Notes: generated by a model not told the origin, from the letters alone. A stretch of 64,000 nt of DNA from JABLTI01 sp035528035 (GCA_035528035.1 DATKZI010000053.1:20301-84300); one strand, 5' to 3'; shown: positions 17,629 through 26,844, numbered from the stretch's first letter. A program made the numbers and translations.

Positions 17629-18741
17629 GTGTGTGTAAAGAGTATGAAATCAGTCAATCTCCTCATAGCCATCATATTTGTTTCAACAATTTCAGTGACA
17701 GTTGTTAATAGCACAAGTAATCCATTAGAAACACCTATAACAACACCCCAAAATGATTCCTATAATTTTCCCACTTTTTTTTCACCTAAAATGGTAGAAA
17801 ATGAAACATTATTAACACATAATATGATCGTCAAAATTAGTTTAGATAATTCAATTAAAGTAACTTCTACTTATGTTATAGCTAATAATGATAGCGAACC
17901 AATCAGCTTTTTTGTCTTGGAAGTTAATAAGACAATTACTTCAGTCTATTCTTTTGATCCTATGGGTTCATTAGTGTTTAGTTGGATAATCGACCCTGTT
18001 TTAGGTAATATAATAAATATTACTTTGCGTTATCCATTACTTCCAAATGATTTTTGTGTTTTTTCCACATCTTATGAAATTGAAAATATTATTTACAAAG
18101 TAGGTTCTCCTTCCGAATATTATGCTCTTGATTATGAAGTTATTCATCCAAGATATTCTTATAGATTTAATCTTGAAGTTTCTTTACCAGTATACGCTCT
18201 CTTAATAGAGGAGGGACCACCTGATCCAGTATATCCACATGCAAATAAAATCTACACAGAAGATGAAGTAGTGAAGATTAATTGGTATTTAACAGAGAGA
18301 GATATGAACGATGATGATATCTTTCTAGTGAGGTATCTTTTAGATCCTCAAGATTCAACTGATAAACCTAATCTCCAAATACTCTATTATTTTTTAATAC
18401 TATTTGCTGGAATAGCAATAGGATTGGGTGGAGTTTTGTTATTTTACACTTATCGTAAAAAGCCTGCTGAAACAGAATTAGTTTCTTCACTCTTAACAAA
18501 AACTGAGCAAGAAGTGATTAAGGCTATTAATTCAGATAATGGCATTTCAACACAAAGAAGAATTTGTGAAAAGACTGGTTATTCTAAATCAAAAGTCTCA
18601 CAAATCTTAGCCAAATTAGAAGAAAAGAATGTCCTCAAACGCGAACGATGGGGAAGAACAAATAAGGTTTCAATAACAAATCAATCATTTAAAAATCTAG
18701 GACAAGATTACGTAGTAGAGAAACAAAAAGAAGAATATTGA
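17629..18741 (+). CDS. Membrane-spanning winged-helix transcription regulator, copy 2
   Basis: A 370-residue paralogue of the regulator at 15276-16379. It has a hydrophobic signal-like N terminus (about residues 7-25), an ectodomain with the shared FDPMGSL.FSW segment, a transmembrane helix (about 258-280), and a cytoplasmic winged helix containing RRICEKTGYSKSKVSQIL and RERWGRTNKVSITN. GTG at 17629 is one possible start; ATG at 17644 is the other. The near-identical DNA-binding region in the two copies implies they recognise the same or overlapping sites. A T-rich run after the stop (about 18761) may end transcription. Confidence 0.85.
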   Translation: MCVKSMKSVNLLIAIIFVSTISVTVVNSTSNPLETPITTPQNDSYNFPTFFSPKMVENETLLTHNMIVKISLDNSIKVTSTYVIANNDSEPISFFVLEVNKTITSVYSFDPMGSLVFSWIIDPVLGNIINITLRYPLLPNDFCVFSTSYEIENIIYKVGSPSEYYALDYEVIHPRYSYRFNLEVSLPVYALLIEEGPPDPVYPHANKIYTEDEVVKINWYLTERDMNDDDIFLVRYLLDPQDSTDKPNLQILYYFLILFAGIAIGLGGVLLFYTYRKKPAETELVSSLLTKTEQEVIKAINSDNGISTQRRICEKTGYSKSKVSQILAKLEEKNVLKRERWGRTNKVSITNQSFKNLGQDYVVEKQKEEY

Positions 18742-18811
18742 TCCTTATTACCTCTCTTTTTTTTTAGAATATTATATAAAGTAGGTTTTCTATTTCGTAA
18801 CGTGATTATTT

Positions 18812-19582
18812 ATGTCAGAGAAGAAATACCCTATTATTCCGGGAGCTGAGCCTTATCATCTAAAAGGGAAAGGACCCAGTATTTTACTTATACATGGTTT
18901 AAGTGCTTCTCCAACAGAACTTAGACCAATAGGTGAATTTCTTCTTTCAAAAGGTTTTGATGTTCATTCTATGTTATTACCAGGACATGGCACCAGCCCT
19001 GAAGATCTTCGGACAAAAAAAAGAAAGGATTGGTGGGAAGGAGTCAAAACAGCTTATGAGAGTATTGAAAAGTGTGATTATGTCCTTGGTTTCTCTTTGG
19101 GAGCTCTACTTGCAAGTCGTTTAGCAGTCGAATATTCTGATTGTTTGAAGGGATTAATTCTAGTCTCTACTTTTCTTAAAGTTCGTCCCCGTATTATATC
19201 ATTTCTAGCATTTCTCTTTCCAATTTTGAAGCTTTTCAAACCATATTTTAATAAGGAATCAGGGACTGAAGAATATTTCAAGAAGCACCATTTGATTAGT
19301 TATTTAAAATACCCTACTGTAACTATCTATGAAGGACTTAGACTTTCAAAGTATACCAAACGAAAAATAATCCCTAAAATAACCACTCCAACCTTGATCA
19401 TTCAAGGTATGAAAGATGATCGAGTTGTAGCTACTAGCTATAAAACTATATTGAAATTAATCAAAGCAAAAAAAATTGAAGTTGAGTTATTACCCGAATC
19501 ACAACATATTGTTACAGTGGGTCCAGATAAAGAAGCATTATTAAAAGCAATAGACCAGTTTCTATCAGATTTGGAGAAATGA
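18812..19582 (+). CDS. Alpha/beta-hydrolase, carboxylesterase/monoacylglycerol lipase type
   Basis: A 256-residue cytoplasmic serine hydrolase similar in length and motifs to Est30-type carboxylesterases. Visible are LIHGLSASP (oxyanion region), LPGHG, the nucleophile elbow GFSLGA (Ser near residue 95), the acid in GMKDDRVV (about 205-212) and the catalytic His in ESQHIVT (about 230-236). The probable substrates are short or medium acyl esters. It stands alone between the membrane regulators and purM and ends in TGA. Confidence 0.88.
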   Translation: MSEKKYPIIPGAEPYHLKGKGPSILLIHGLSASPTELRPIGEFLLSKGFDVHSMLLPGHGTSPEDLRTKKRKDWWEGVKTAYESIEKCDYVLGFSLGALLASRLAVEYSDCLKGLILVSTFLKVRPRIISFLAFLFPILKLFKPYFNKESGTEEYFKKHHLISYLKYPTVTIYEGLRLSKYTKRKIIPKITTPTLIIQGMKDDRVVATSYKTILKLIKAKKIEVELLPESQHIVTVGPDKEALLKAIDQFLSDLEK

Positions 19583-19676
19583 TTGTTTTCAGACTATATG
19601 AAATGCTTCGAAATACTTAAGTTAGAGATTCCTTCAAATTCAAATAATTAGTTACATCTGCATTCAGGTGTCAAAC

Positions 19677-20756
19677 ATGAAGAAAGATAAGACTGTAACC
19701 TACAAAGATTCTGGAGTAGATATATTCGAAGAAGGAGAAGCAATTGAAGAGATATGGAAATTGCTTCCTAAAACATTTAATTTAAATCCAAATGCTAAAT
19801 TTCTACCTGCGAAAGCTCATTATGGGGGTATTGTTGATATTGGAATGCCTGACAAATATCTCGTTGTAACTGTAGATGGGGTGGGCTCAAAAGTACTTAT
19901 CGCTGAAATGCTTGAAAAATATGACACCGTTGGTATTGACTGTATTGCAATGAATGTTAATGATTTAATTTGCGTTGGTGCAGAACCGCTTGTTTTTGTT
20001 GATTATTTTGCTATTCAAGAACCTCATAAAAAAATGGCTTATGAAATAGCTGAAGGATTGGTTGAAGGAGCTATTCAGTCAAGGATGGCAATTATTGGTG
20101 GAGAAACAGCGACTTTACCTGATATTATTCGTGGTCACGATGGTAAAGGATTTGATCTCGCTGGAACTGCAATTGGTTTTGTTGGCAAAGATCAAATGAT
20201 TCTTGGTGATAAAATAAAACCAGGAGATATTATTTATGGTATTGAAAGCAGTGGTTTGCATTCAAATGGCTTTTCTTTAGTTAGAAAAGTACTTCTTAAA
20301 AACCATTCAATTCATGATACCATTGAAGGAATCAATCTCGCTGAAGAACTGATCAAACCCACAGCCATTTATGTACAAGAAATTCTTGAAATAATTAAAG
20401 AAGCAAAAATACATGGATTGGCAAATATTACCGGTGGGGCATTTCTTAAACTTGCTAGACTTTTACGTCAAAGTAAAGAAGAAATTGGGGTAATTTTGGA
20501 TTCTATGCCCGAACCTCCTCCAATATTTAAATTGATACAAAAAATGGGGAATATTTCCAACGAAGAAATGTATATAGCATTAAACATGGGTATAGGTTTC
20601 TGTATCATTGCACCCGAAACAGAGCATTCAAAGATAGAAGAAATCTGCTTAAAATATGGAAAGAAAGTTCATAAAATAGGTTTCATTACTAACAAAAAGC
20701 AAATAGTACTAAAATTACCTGGTGAGGAAATAAATTACCCTGCGGATAAATATTGA
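19677..20756 (+). CDS. purM: Phosphoribosylformylglycinamidine cyclo-ligase (AIR synthetase)
   Basis: Converts FGAM to AIR, the step between PurLQS and PurE. The ATP-binding TVDGVGSK, the GIDCIAMNVNDL segment, GGETA, GLHSNGFSL and NITGGAFLK are all family hallmarks. About 359 residues is normal. ATG at 19677 is preferred because AGGTG lies about 8 bases upstream; a GTG three codons earlier is the alternative. It is separated from the main pur cluster by about 7 kb and lies on the other strand, next to a HisA-like gene. Confidence 0.95.
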   Translation: MKKDKTVTYKDSGVDIFEEGEAIEEIWKLLPKTFNLNPNAKFLPAKAHYGGIVDIGMPDKYLVVTVDGVGSKVLIAEMLEKYDTVGIDCIAMNVNDLICVGAEPLVFVDYFAIQEPHKKMAYEIAEGLVEGAIQSRMAIIGGETATLPDIIRGHDGKGFDLAGTAIGFVGKDQMILGDKIKPGDIIYGIESSGLHSNGFSLVRKVLLKNHSIHDTIEGINLAEELIKPTAIYVQEILEIIKEAKIHGLANITGGAFLKLARLLRQSKEEIGVILDSMPEPPPIFKLIQKMGNISNEEMYIALNMGIGFCIIAPETEHSKIEEICLKYGKKVHKIGFITNKKQIVLKLPGEEINYPADKY

Positions 20757-20761
20757 TCTAT

Positions 20762-21502
20762 TCATAAAACCTTGAGCAAATCTTCTTTTGTTATATTTCC
20801 TTTATGAAAAGCTGTAGCAATTAATGCTCCAGCAAATTGATTTTCTTTAAGTTCAATAAGATCCGTAATATTTCTTACTCCCCCTCCAGCAAAAATATTC
20901 AAATTGCTTACTTGATCTTTTATTTTCATTAGTGTAGGACTAATAGGACCAGTCTGGCTACCAACCTTTTGGAGCTCAAGAACTATTAATCCTTTTAGAG
21001 AAAGATTTTCAGCAAATTCTACAATATCATAAACTGAATATTTTTGTATAGGTAGATTATTAGCTAATAGTTCACCATTAAATAAATCAATACTTAAAAT
21101 AATCTTCTCCCCACCATAGACATTTACCATTTTAGTTAGATTATCTAATGAAGCTAATGTTTCAGTGCCAATTATAACTTGTTCTATCTGTTGATTCAAA
21201 ATATCAGTTACATTATCAATTGTTTTACAACCTGCATCCATCATGATATCAATTGTTTGTTCTGCTACAATCTGAGCTATTTTTAGTTTGTTTACTCCTA
21301 CATCGATATTTTGTATTAAATTGAGATCAGCAATATAAATCCAATTTAAATCTAATTTTTCTCTATATGCTTTAGCAACATCAAGTGGTTCTGAACTATT
21401 GACAAGAACTGAATTTGTTAATGGCTTGTATTCTTTTCTTTTACCACCAAAGCCATGAACAACTTGGCCATTAAGTAGATCTAAAACGGGGATGATTTTC
21501 AT
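20762..21502 (-). CDS. HisA-like protein associated with the H4MPT/methanofuran gene set (COG1411 type)
   Basis: A TIM-barrel protein of 246 residues related to proFAR isomerase HisA: PVLDLLNGQVVHG at the N terminus, DAGCKT in the middle and AGGGVRNITD near residues 210-220. It lacks a surrounding his operon. The sequence resembles the HisA-related family (COG1411) that occurs with C1-carrier biosynthesis genes in archaea and methylotrophic bacteria. Given mfn, mptE and DUF447 genes in this window, a role in methanofuran or H4MPT synthesis is more likely than histidine synthesis. The reaction is not known to me. It converges on purM with 5 bases between stops. Confidence 0.78.
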   Translation of the reverse strand: MKIIPVLDLLNGQVVHGFGGKRKEYKPLTNSVLVNSSEPLDVAKAYREKLDLNWIYIADLNLIQNIDVGVNKLKIAQIVAEQTIDIMMDAGCKTIDNVTDILNQQIEQVIIGTETLASLDNLTKMVNVYGGEKIILSIDLFNGELLANNLPIQKYSVYDIVEFAENLSLKGLIVLELQKVGSQTGPISPTLMKIKDQVSNLNIFAGGGVRNITDLIELKENQFAGALIATAFHKGNITKEDLLKVL

Positions 21503-21625
21503 ATTATCTATGAGAAAACTTTAATCATAATTAATCTTTGCTACAGTAAAAGGAAAAAAGTCTTTATGTAGTAGAAAGAGTAAATATTACTACTTTCATT
21601 TGAAATATGGAGGTCCCGCAACTAA

Positions 21626-22873
21626 ATGGTTGATAATATTAGATGTGGATTATTTTCTGCAAAGACCAATGTTCCTTATCGTGCAGGGAAATTAGCTGCA
21701 GAAGGAGTAGTAAGTCAAACAATGGATAATAATCCTGCAATTTGCTTGGTGTTTTTCTCAGAAAGGTATGCTTATCCAGATCTAATAGAAGGTATTACTC
21801 AAATAATCAATCCAGAAATAATCGCTGGGTGTTCAACCAATGGGGAAATAGCTTCAGGTTATTGGCGTGAAAGTGTAATAGCTATTTCATTATCAACAGA
21901 TTATATGCGATTTGGAATAGCTGTTGAATCGAATGAAAATCTTGCTATGGGTAATGAGGATGTTTATAAGAAATTCTATGAACGAGCCTTGACAGATTTA
22001 CGAACTAAACTTCTTTTAAAAGAAAGCAAAATGACTGTTCCCGTGAACCCCCAAAAAATAGATGCTGATTTTGGTATGTTGTTTCTTCCTGGAACAAACA
22101 TTGAAAATGAACCTAAGGCAAATGAGGTTATACTTAATCTACGAAAATTTATGGGTGATTTACCATTAATTGGTGGAACCATTGGTGATGATTATAATTA
22201 TGATTCGGGGTATGTAATATATAAAGATGAATTACTAGAAAATCATACTTTGCTTATCTTAGGAAGGTCAGATCTCGAATTTTCAATGGCTCAAAAACAC
22301 GGTTACCACATAAAAAATGAACATATCTTAACAAAGGTAGATCGTAATAGATTGATCACACTCGATAATCGCCCTGCTGCAGAAGTATATTTTGGTAATC
22401 TTAATTTACCTGTTGTGGAAATATCTGATCTCAGAGATGAGATTTGTGCAATAAATCCTCTGGGGGTAACAGATGAACGAACAGATGAATTACAAATTTT
22501 ATTTCCGATGTCTCGAGGGAAAGATGACAAAGAATTAACAGTATCACAATTAGTCCCACCAGGAACAAGGATTTATTTCACAGAAGCAAATATGGATGAA
22601 TCAAAGAAAGCTTCATTGGAATCAATAAAAACAGCTTTTACATCAGAACCAATACAAGATCCTCGTGTAGGAGTGATTTTCACATGTGCAGGAAGGAGCA
22701 CTTTCTATTTTGATCATGCATTAGCTGAAATCGAGGAAATAAAAAAGCGATTCAAATATACTAGTATTGGTGGGGCTTATCTTTATGGAACTCTTTGCGG
22801 AAAAAATAATTATGTATCAGAAGGTACAACAAGTACCTTTCTGATAGGAAATGATATCAGAAAAAGAAAATAG
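21626..22873 (+). CDS. FIST-domain sensory protein
   Basis: A 415-residue protein with the FIST N and C domains, a small-ligand sensor module proposed for amino acids or similar ligands. Landmarks are the AGCSTNGEI segment (about residues 71-79), LPLIGGTIGDDY in the middle, and FTCAGRSTFYF near residues 350-360. The start is ATG at 21626 with a GGAGGTC ribosome binding site. No kinase, methyl-accepting or output domain is attached and no signalling partner is adjacent, so it may act through protein contacts. Confidence 0.88.
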   Translation: MVDNIRCGLFSAKTNVPYRAGKLAAEGVVSQTMDNNPAICLVFFSERYAYPDLIEGITQIINPEIIAGCSTNGEIASGYWRESVIAISLSTDYMRFGIAVESNENLAMGNEDVYKKFYERALTDLRTKLLLKESKMTVPVNPQKIDADFGMLFLPGTNIENEPKANEVILNLRKFMGDLPLIGGTIGDDYNYDSGYVIYKDELLENHTLLILGRSDLEFSMAQKHGYHIKNEHILTKVDRNRLITLDNRPAAEVYFGNLNLPVVEISDLRDEICAINPLGVTDERTDELQILFPMSRGKDDKELTVSQLVPPGTRIYFTEANMDESKKASLESIKTAFTSEPIQDPRVGVIFTCAGRSTFYFDHALAEIEEIKKRFKYTSIGGAYLYGTLCGKNNYVSEGTTSTFLIGNDIRKRK

Positions 22874-22877
22874 GGGA

Positions 22878-23822
22878 TTAACCCATTTTAATATTCTCTG
22901 AGAAAGCGTTCGCATTATGCCAACCTTCACGTTTCAAGACTGCATCTGACATTCTCAAAACTTTAAGTTTTTTATGCAAACAAACAAATTTGTGAGGTAG
23001 AGGACCTAAAAGTTCTCCCATAGCATGAGCTGGAATTTTTTTCTTAGATTCAGAACTAAGAACAACTTGTTTACCTCTGATGACTTCAACTTTCGGATGA
23101 GTGATATAGGAACCATCACCAAGTTTTCTGGAAGTAACAATTGATTCAAAAATTCCTGTGTTACCAATTATATTGATATCAAGAAGACCGTCATCAATAA
23201 CAGCATTTGGTGAAACCATTTTTTTATTACCAACCCTCTGACCATTACCAATCATAACACTAAGACATTTCAAATCACGAATAATTCTACCATCATCTAC
23301 GTCAATTTTCATTTGTCGAGGGCGATAACTGAAAAAGGCTTTAAGAAGGCCAATATTATAACTCATTCGAGTGCTTTTACCAATAACTTTCTCAGCTAAA
23401 AAAGCGTCAATACCTGCTCCTGCTACTCCAAGGCAATAACGTTTCCCATCGTCGATTTCAATACAATCAATAATCCGAGTTTGCTTATTTTTAAGCATCT
23501 CAACTATGTCTTCTATTTTATCAGTTTGTCGTAGACTGAAAGCGTTGTCATTACCCCTGCCAGCTGGAATGATACCCAAAGTTGTTTTAAAATCAGTTTG
23601 ACCAATAGCAGTAACTATTTCATTAATAGTACCGTCACCACCATATGCTATTATAATGTCATGGTCATCAATGGATTCTTTTGTAATTCGAATAGCATCA
23701 TTAGTGCCTTTAGTCCATTCAACCTCAAAATCAAAACCTTCATCCTTCAATGCTTTTACAACATCAGGCCAGGTTTTGCGAGCTTTTCCACCATAAGTGG
23801 CTGGGTTACAAATGATTTTCAT
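22878..23822 (-). CDS. Diacylglycerol/lipid kinase family protein
   Basis: A YegS/DAGK-type lipid kinase. The N-terminal CNPATYGGKA and the nucleotide-binding AYGGDGTINE (about residues 56-65) are diagnostic, followed by GIIPAGRGNDNAF. About 314 residues is typical. ATG at 23822 gives the standard N terminus and has GGTGGA upstream; a TTG four codons earlier is possible. In archaea such enzymes could act on isoprenoid diols or long-chain bases; the substrate is unknown. It converges with the FIST gene. Confidence 0.87.
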   Translation of the reverse strand: MKIICNPATYGGKARKTWPDVVKALKDEGFDFEVEWTKGTNDAIRITKESIDDHDIIIAYGGDGTINEIVTAIGQTDFKTTLGIIPAGRGNDNAFSLRQTDKIEDIVEMLKNKQTRIIDCIEIDDGKRYCLGVAGAGIDAFLAEKVIGKSTRMSYNIGLLKAFFSYRPRQMKIDVDDGRIIRDLKCLSVMIGNGQRVGNKKMVSPNAVIDDGLLDINIIGNTGIFESIVTSRKLGDGSYITHPKVEVIRGKQVVLSSESKKKIPAHAMGELLGPLPHKFVCLHKKLKVLRMSDAVLKREGWHNANAFSENIKMG

Positions 23823-24087
23823 TTTATCCACCAATAAGTAATCTATTATTAATCCTTAAGGGAATAAGGATAATAGATTTTATAGGAATTTCGTAAAGAA
23901 AAAGAGCTAATTTTGTCGAAATTGTACCTAAATGACAAAACTTATTTTAACTAAAAGCAGAAAATTCTAATGATAGAAAAAAATTAAAAAAGAATTCTCT
24001 ATCTGAATGACTATATTTCACCTATTGAAGCTATCTCGAACATAAATGATTGGAAACAATAAAGTACCAAGTGGAGTTATCTCATAA

Positions 24088-24840
24088 ATGCCTATAGCAA
24101 AACAAGTTATGATTCTAACAAAAGAAGGATTATTACTCTTAGATTATAAATTTAGATCAGCAGATGAAACACTAATGGAAACTGATCCAGATTTACTCTC
24201 AGGGATGCTTTCAGCGATATTGTCAGTAGCAAAAGAAACAAATGGTGGATTTGTATCAAATATTCAGCAAAACAATTACAATGTTCTAGTAAGTGAAGGG
24301 GAAAAGATCTATGCGTTGTTGTTTATAGATGAAGGAAGTAGAGAATTAGATAATATAGCAAAGTTAATTGTAGGAAGATTTGAAACAAAATATAAAGAGC
24401 AATTATCAGAAATAATGACTGATATTTCACCTTTTAGAACATTTATTACAGACTTGGAAGAAATATATGCAAATATATTCAAAGTAGATGCGGAATTACT
24501 GTCAAATATTATACCAGAATTAACTTCAATAAAGAATGTCTTAATATTCGAAAAACCAATGAATCATCAAGTATACGCAGGACCAAGGGATCCGTTTGTA
24601 AGCGAATATGAGCATTATTTCCAAGAATTCGCAGTGAAATTGATAGAGAGCCAAGCAGATTTTTGTGAGAAAACGTTACAATTCCCAAAAAGAACAGTAA
24701 TAGAATTCAATGATAGAGTAATAGTTTCAGAAGATTTAGGGTCACATGTATTAATGATAATAGGGGAAAATGTGGATGACATTCTAGCAAAGATAAAAAG
24801 AATAAGAAGAAAAGTAGGATTATCAGCAGATAGAAAGTAA
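24088..24840 (+). CDS. Longin/roadblock-like protein
   Basis: A 250-residue protein. Its N-terminal ~120 residues follow the longin-type pattern: a beta strand ending in KEGLLLLDYKF, a helix with LLSGMLSAI, then further strands and a helix. In eukaryotes and Asgard archaea such domains sit in adaptor, SNARE and GTPase-regulatory complexes. The C-terminal half repeats strand/helix patterns without a clear domain. A GGAG ribosome binding site precedes ATG at 24088. It shares strand and A-rich codon style with the HD-like gene that follows after about 100 bases. Fold assignment is by pattern only. Confidence 0.6.
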   Translation: MPIAKQVMILTKEGLLLLDYKFRSADETLMETDPDLLSGMLSAILSVAKETNGGFVSNIQQNNYNVLVSEGEKIYALLFIDEGSRELDNIAKLIVGRFETKYKEQLSEIMTDISPFRTFITDLEEIYANIFKVDAELLSNIIPELTSIKNVLIFEKPMNHQVYAGPRDPFVSEYEHYFQEFAVKLIESQADFCEKTLQFPKRTVIEFNDRVIVSEDLGSHVLMIIGENVDDILAKIKRIRRKVGLSADRK

Positions 24841-24944
24841 AAAAAAGGAAAGGGTAAAAAAAAGAAGCTAAATTCTTTGCGAAGAAAAAGATTAATTTTG
24901 AATAAGCTTAAAAAGAAGAGATGCTAGTAGTTACTAGCTCATAA

Positions 24945-25511
24945 ATGGTGAAAGAAAAAATGAGAGAAGAAGTAAAGAGAATCTGGCCAGAGATCGAATG
25001 GATAAAAGATAAGGACCTAAAAGAAAAGGTCTACAAGACTTGGGTATATGCACTAGAACAAAGTGTACTAGCACCAAAAGACCTAGAAGAAATACCATTT
25101 ACCTTGTTGATAAAAGACTGCAAAGTAACATTCATGGAACACAAAAGAGCAGTAGTGCACATAGCAGTAGAGTCAGCAAATGTAATGAATGAGTTCTTCG
25201 GAGAAAAGTTGCCAATAGATATGGACATACTAATAGCCGGTGCAATACTGATAGACGTAGGGAAACTAATAGAATATGAGATGAAGGATGGAAAAGCAGT
25301 AGTGGGAAATACTGGAAAACTACTAAGACATCCATTCACAGGAGTGGGGTTAGCAATGAGGTTCGGAATACCAGATGAAATATGCCACATGATAGCAGTG
25401 CATTCAAACGAGGGGAATCTAGGAAAGAGAACAATAGAAGGAATAATAATACATCACGCGGATTTCATAAGCTACGAACCATTCAAAGAGGATACACTGA
25501 GGTTAAAGTAA
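24945..25511 (+). CDS. HD-superfamily protein with altered HD motif
   Basis: A 188-residue protein with the layout of a small HD phosphohydrolase: a first His near residue 65 (HKRAVVH), the central GAILIDVGKLIEY (about 100-112) where the usual HD pair reads ID, a late H (AVHS), and a final IIHHADFISYE. The Asp of the motif remains but its metal-binding His is replaced by Ile, so catalysis may be altered or lost. Unlike most neighbours, it uses mostly ATA for Ile and AGA/AGG for Arg. It lies just upstream of tRNA-Val. Confidence 0.7.
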   Translation: MVKEKMREEVKRIWPEIEWIKDKDLKEKVYKTWVYALEQSVLAPKDLEEIPFTLLIKDCKVTFMEHKRAVVHIAVESANVMNEFFGEKLPIDMDILIAGAILIDVGKLIEYEMKDGKAVVGNTGKLLRHPFTGVGLAMRFGIPDEICHMIAVHSNEGNLGKRTIEGIIIHHADFISYEPFKEDTLRLK

Positions 25512-25563
25512 ACAAAACGAAAGATTCAAAAAGAAAAAAGGCAGAAAAGAAAATAACGCCAAA

Positions 25564-25641
25564 GGGCGGGTAGTTTAGCCTGGTTATAATGTTTCCTTGA
25601 CGTGGAGAAGGCCGCCGGTTCGAATCCGGTCCCGCCCACCA
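25564..25641 (+). tRNA. tRNA-Val (GAC), CCA encoded
   Basis: The acceptor stem GGGCGGG pairs with CCCGCCC and is followed by A and an encoded CCA. The anticodon stem TTTCC/GGAGA encloses loop TTGACGT, giving anticodon GAC (Val). The T arm is GCCGG-TTCGAAT-CCGGT. The D stem is weak but foldable. A degraded copy of its 3' end lies at 26876-26903. Confidence 0.93.
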
Positions 25642-25676
25642 TTCCTTTTTAGTTCATTTTCCGTATCTTACAATTC

Positions 25677-26090
25677 TTATCTTAACTTCTTAGCAATATC
25701 TTCAATTTGTATATTGAAATCATATCTATGGAATATTGTTTTGAATCCCATCCGACGATTAATAGACAGAATAGCCACATTAGCTGAAGCATTGCTTGCT
25801 CAAGCATATCAGATTGTAGGATAGTTTTCTTTAAGGTGTACTAACATCGCTGCTTTGATTCATTTGCCTAACCCTCTTCCTCGGAATTCTTTTTCACACC
25901 AGTAAATCCTTGTGATTCTTCCCAATTTCTTTTTGTATTGAAGATGATTTCAGATACTGCGCTAATAGTACCATCTTTTTTCCTATGAATTTCAAGTCTT
26001 TTTTGAAATACTTTCTACTATTTGCTTGTTGTTAATATTCCATCATCCATATCGCAGAAAGGTATATGATTTATTATTTCCTTATCTTTA
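25677..26090 (-). pseudogene. Decayed GNAT acetyltransferase gene
   Basis: Reading the minus strand shows the C-terminal half of a GNAT acetyltransferase. The acetyl-CoA loop EFRGRGLGK is followed by IKAAMLVHLKENYP and a closing ILSINRRMGFK with an IEDIAKK tail. Three in-frame TGA codons interrupt it (after RGRGLGK, and twice before ASNASANVAIL). A frameshift just before EFRGRG separates it from an upstream segment (KKDGTISAVSEIIFN). No intact start is present and the 5' part is lost near 26090. Each TGA sits where Trp would be plausible, consistent with TGG-to-TGA decay. It ends with TAA at 25677-25679, 36 bases from tRNA-Val. Confidence 0.85.
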
Positions 26091-26148
26091 TTAATCTAAA
26101 ATTGGAAATTATCATTATTAATGTGCAAGATTTTATTGTGGGATTACT

Positions 26149-26844
26149 TTGGAGAATTCAGCGAATATAATTCGGGGATTGAATACACCAAATATTACTA
26201 GAAGGATGCTTATCTCTGAAACTGTTTCTTTGGTAATTATCATTGTTGTTATGAACACTTTAGCTGGTTTTCTTATTTGGACAGCTATTAATGAAATCAT
26301 TGAAACTTTAGACTTCCTAATACTCATTCCAGTTGTTCTTAGTTTCATTCCTTTGGGAATCCTTGAAGGTGTCATTATTTTTCTCCTTGTTAGTTCGTTT
26401 CGTGCCAGGAAGGAAGTGTTCCTCCTTGTTAAAAACAATGATTATTTAACTCTCCAAGAATTCCTATCTCTGGAAGATTTTACAGGTCAACATAAAATGA
26501 AGCAAAAAGATCTCTTTAAGATGAAATATACTATCGCTGTTTTTGGTGATTTACAACTTGAGCGATCACTCAATTATTTAATAGCCATTATGTTTTGTCA
26601 AGAACCACTTAGTTTTGGTCTAAGAAGATGGTCTTCTATTGCTATTGCCAAAATCGGTTCTGCTGAAGCTATTCAAGCTCTTATCAAAGCTAGTTCTTTA
26701 TTTAGGAATCCAAATAGCTCTATGTATCCTCAACCGGTTAGTTATAAAATGAGCACAGCCTTTTTCAGAAAGCTACACTCTTTTAGAGCGTATCTAGCAG
26801 TTAGAAATTCTCTCAACAAATTAAAGAAAAAAGGATTACTTTGA
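26149..26844 (+). CDS. Two-helix membrane protein with HEAT-like cytoplasmic part
   Basis: A 231-residue protein with two hydrophobic helices (about residues 22-46 and 55-82), then a soluble part whose helical repeats contain RRWSSIAIAKIGSAEAIQALIKA, a pattern seen in HEAT/PBS-lyase-type repeats. The start would be TTG at 26149; an ATG at residue 20 is possible but would clip the first helix. The family is not recognised. It lies between the tRNA-Val gene and the tRNA 3' fragment, so it may belong to inserted DNA. Confidence 0.65.
   Translation: MENSANIIRGLNTPNITRRMLISETVSLVIIIVVMNTLAGFLIWTAINEIIETLDFLILIPVVLSFIPLGILEGVIIFLLVSSFRARKEVFLLVKNNDYLTLQEFLSLEDFTGQHKMKQKDLFKMKYTIAVFGDLQLERSLNYLIAIMFCQEPLSFGLRRWSSIAIAKIGSAEAIQALIKASSLFRNPNSSMYPQPVSYKMSTAFFRKLHSFRAYLAVRNSLNKLKKKGLL

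Noticed and set aside
20762..21502. Histidine biosynthesis enzyme HisA
   Set aside because: There are no other his genes nearby and the sequence looks closer to the HisA-related family linked to C1 carriers; phylogeny would be needed to be certain.
25677..26090. Reassignment of TGA to tryptophan, suggested by three TGA codons at Trp-like positions in a GNAT frame
   Set aside because: TGA is used as a normal stop elsewhere in the window (for example the esterase at 19580-19582), Trp is coded by TGG in intact genes, and the same GNAT frame also carries a frameshift, so decay explains it.
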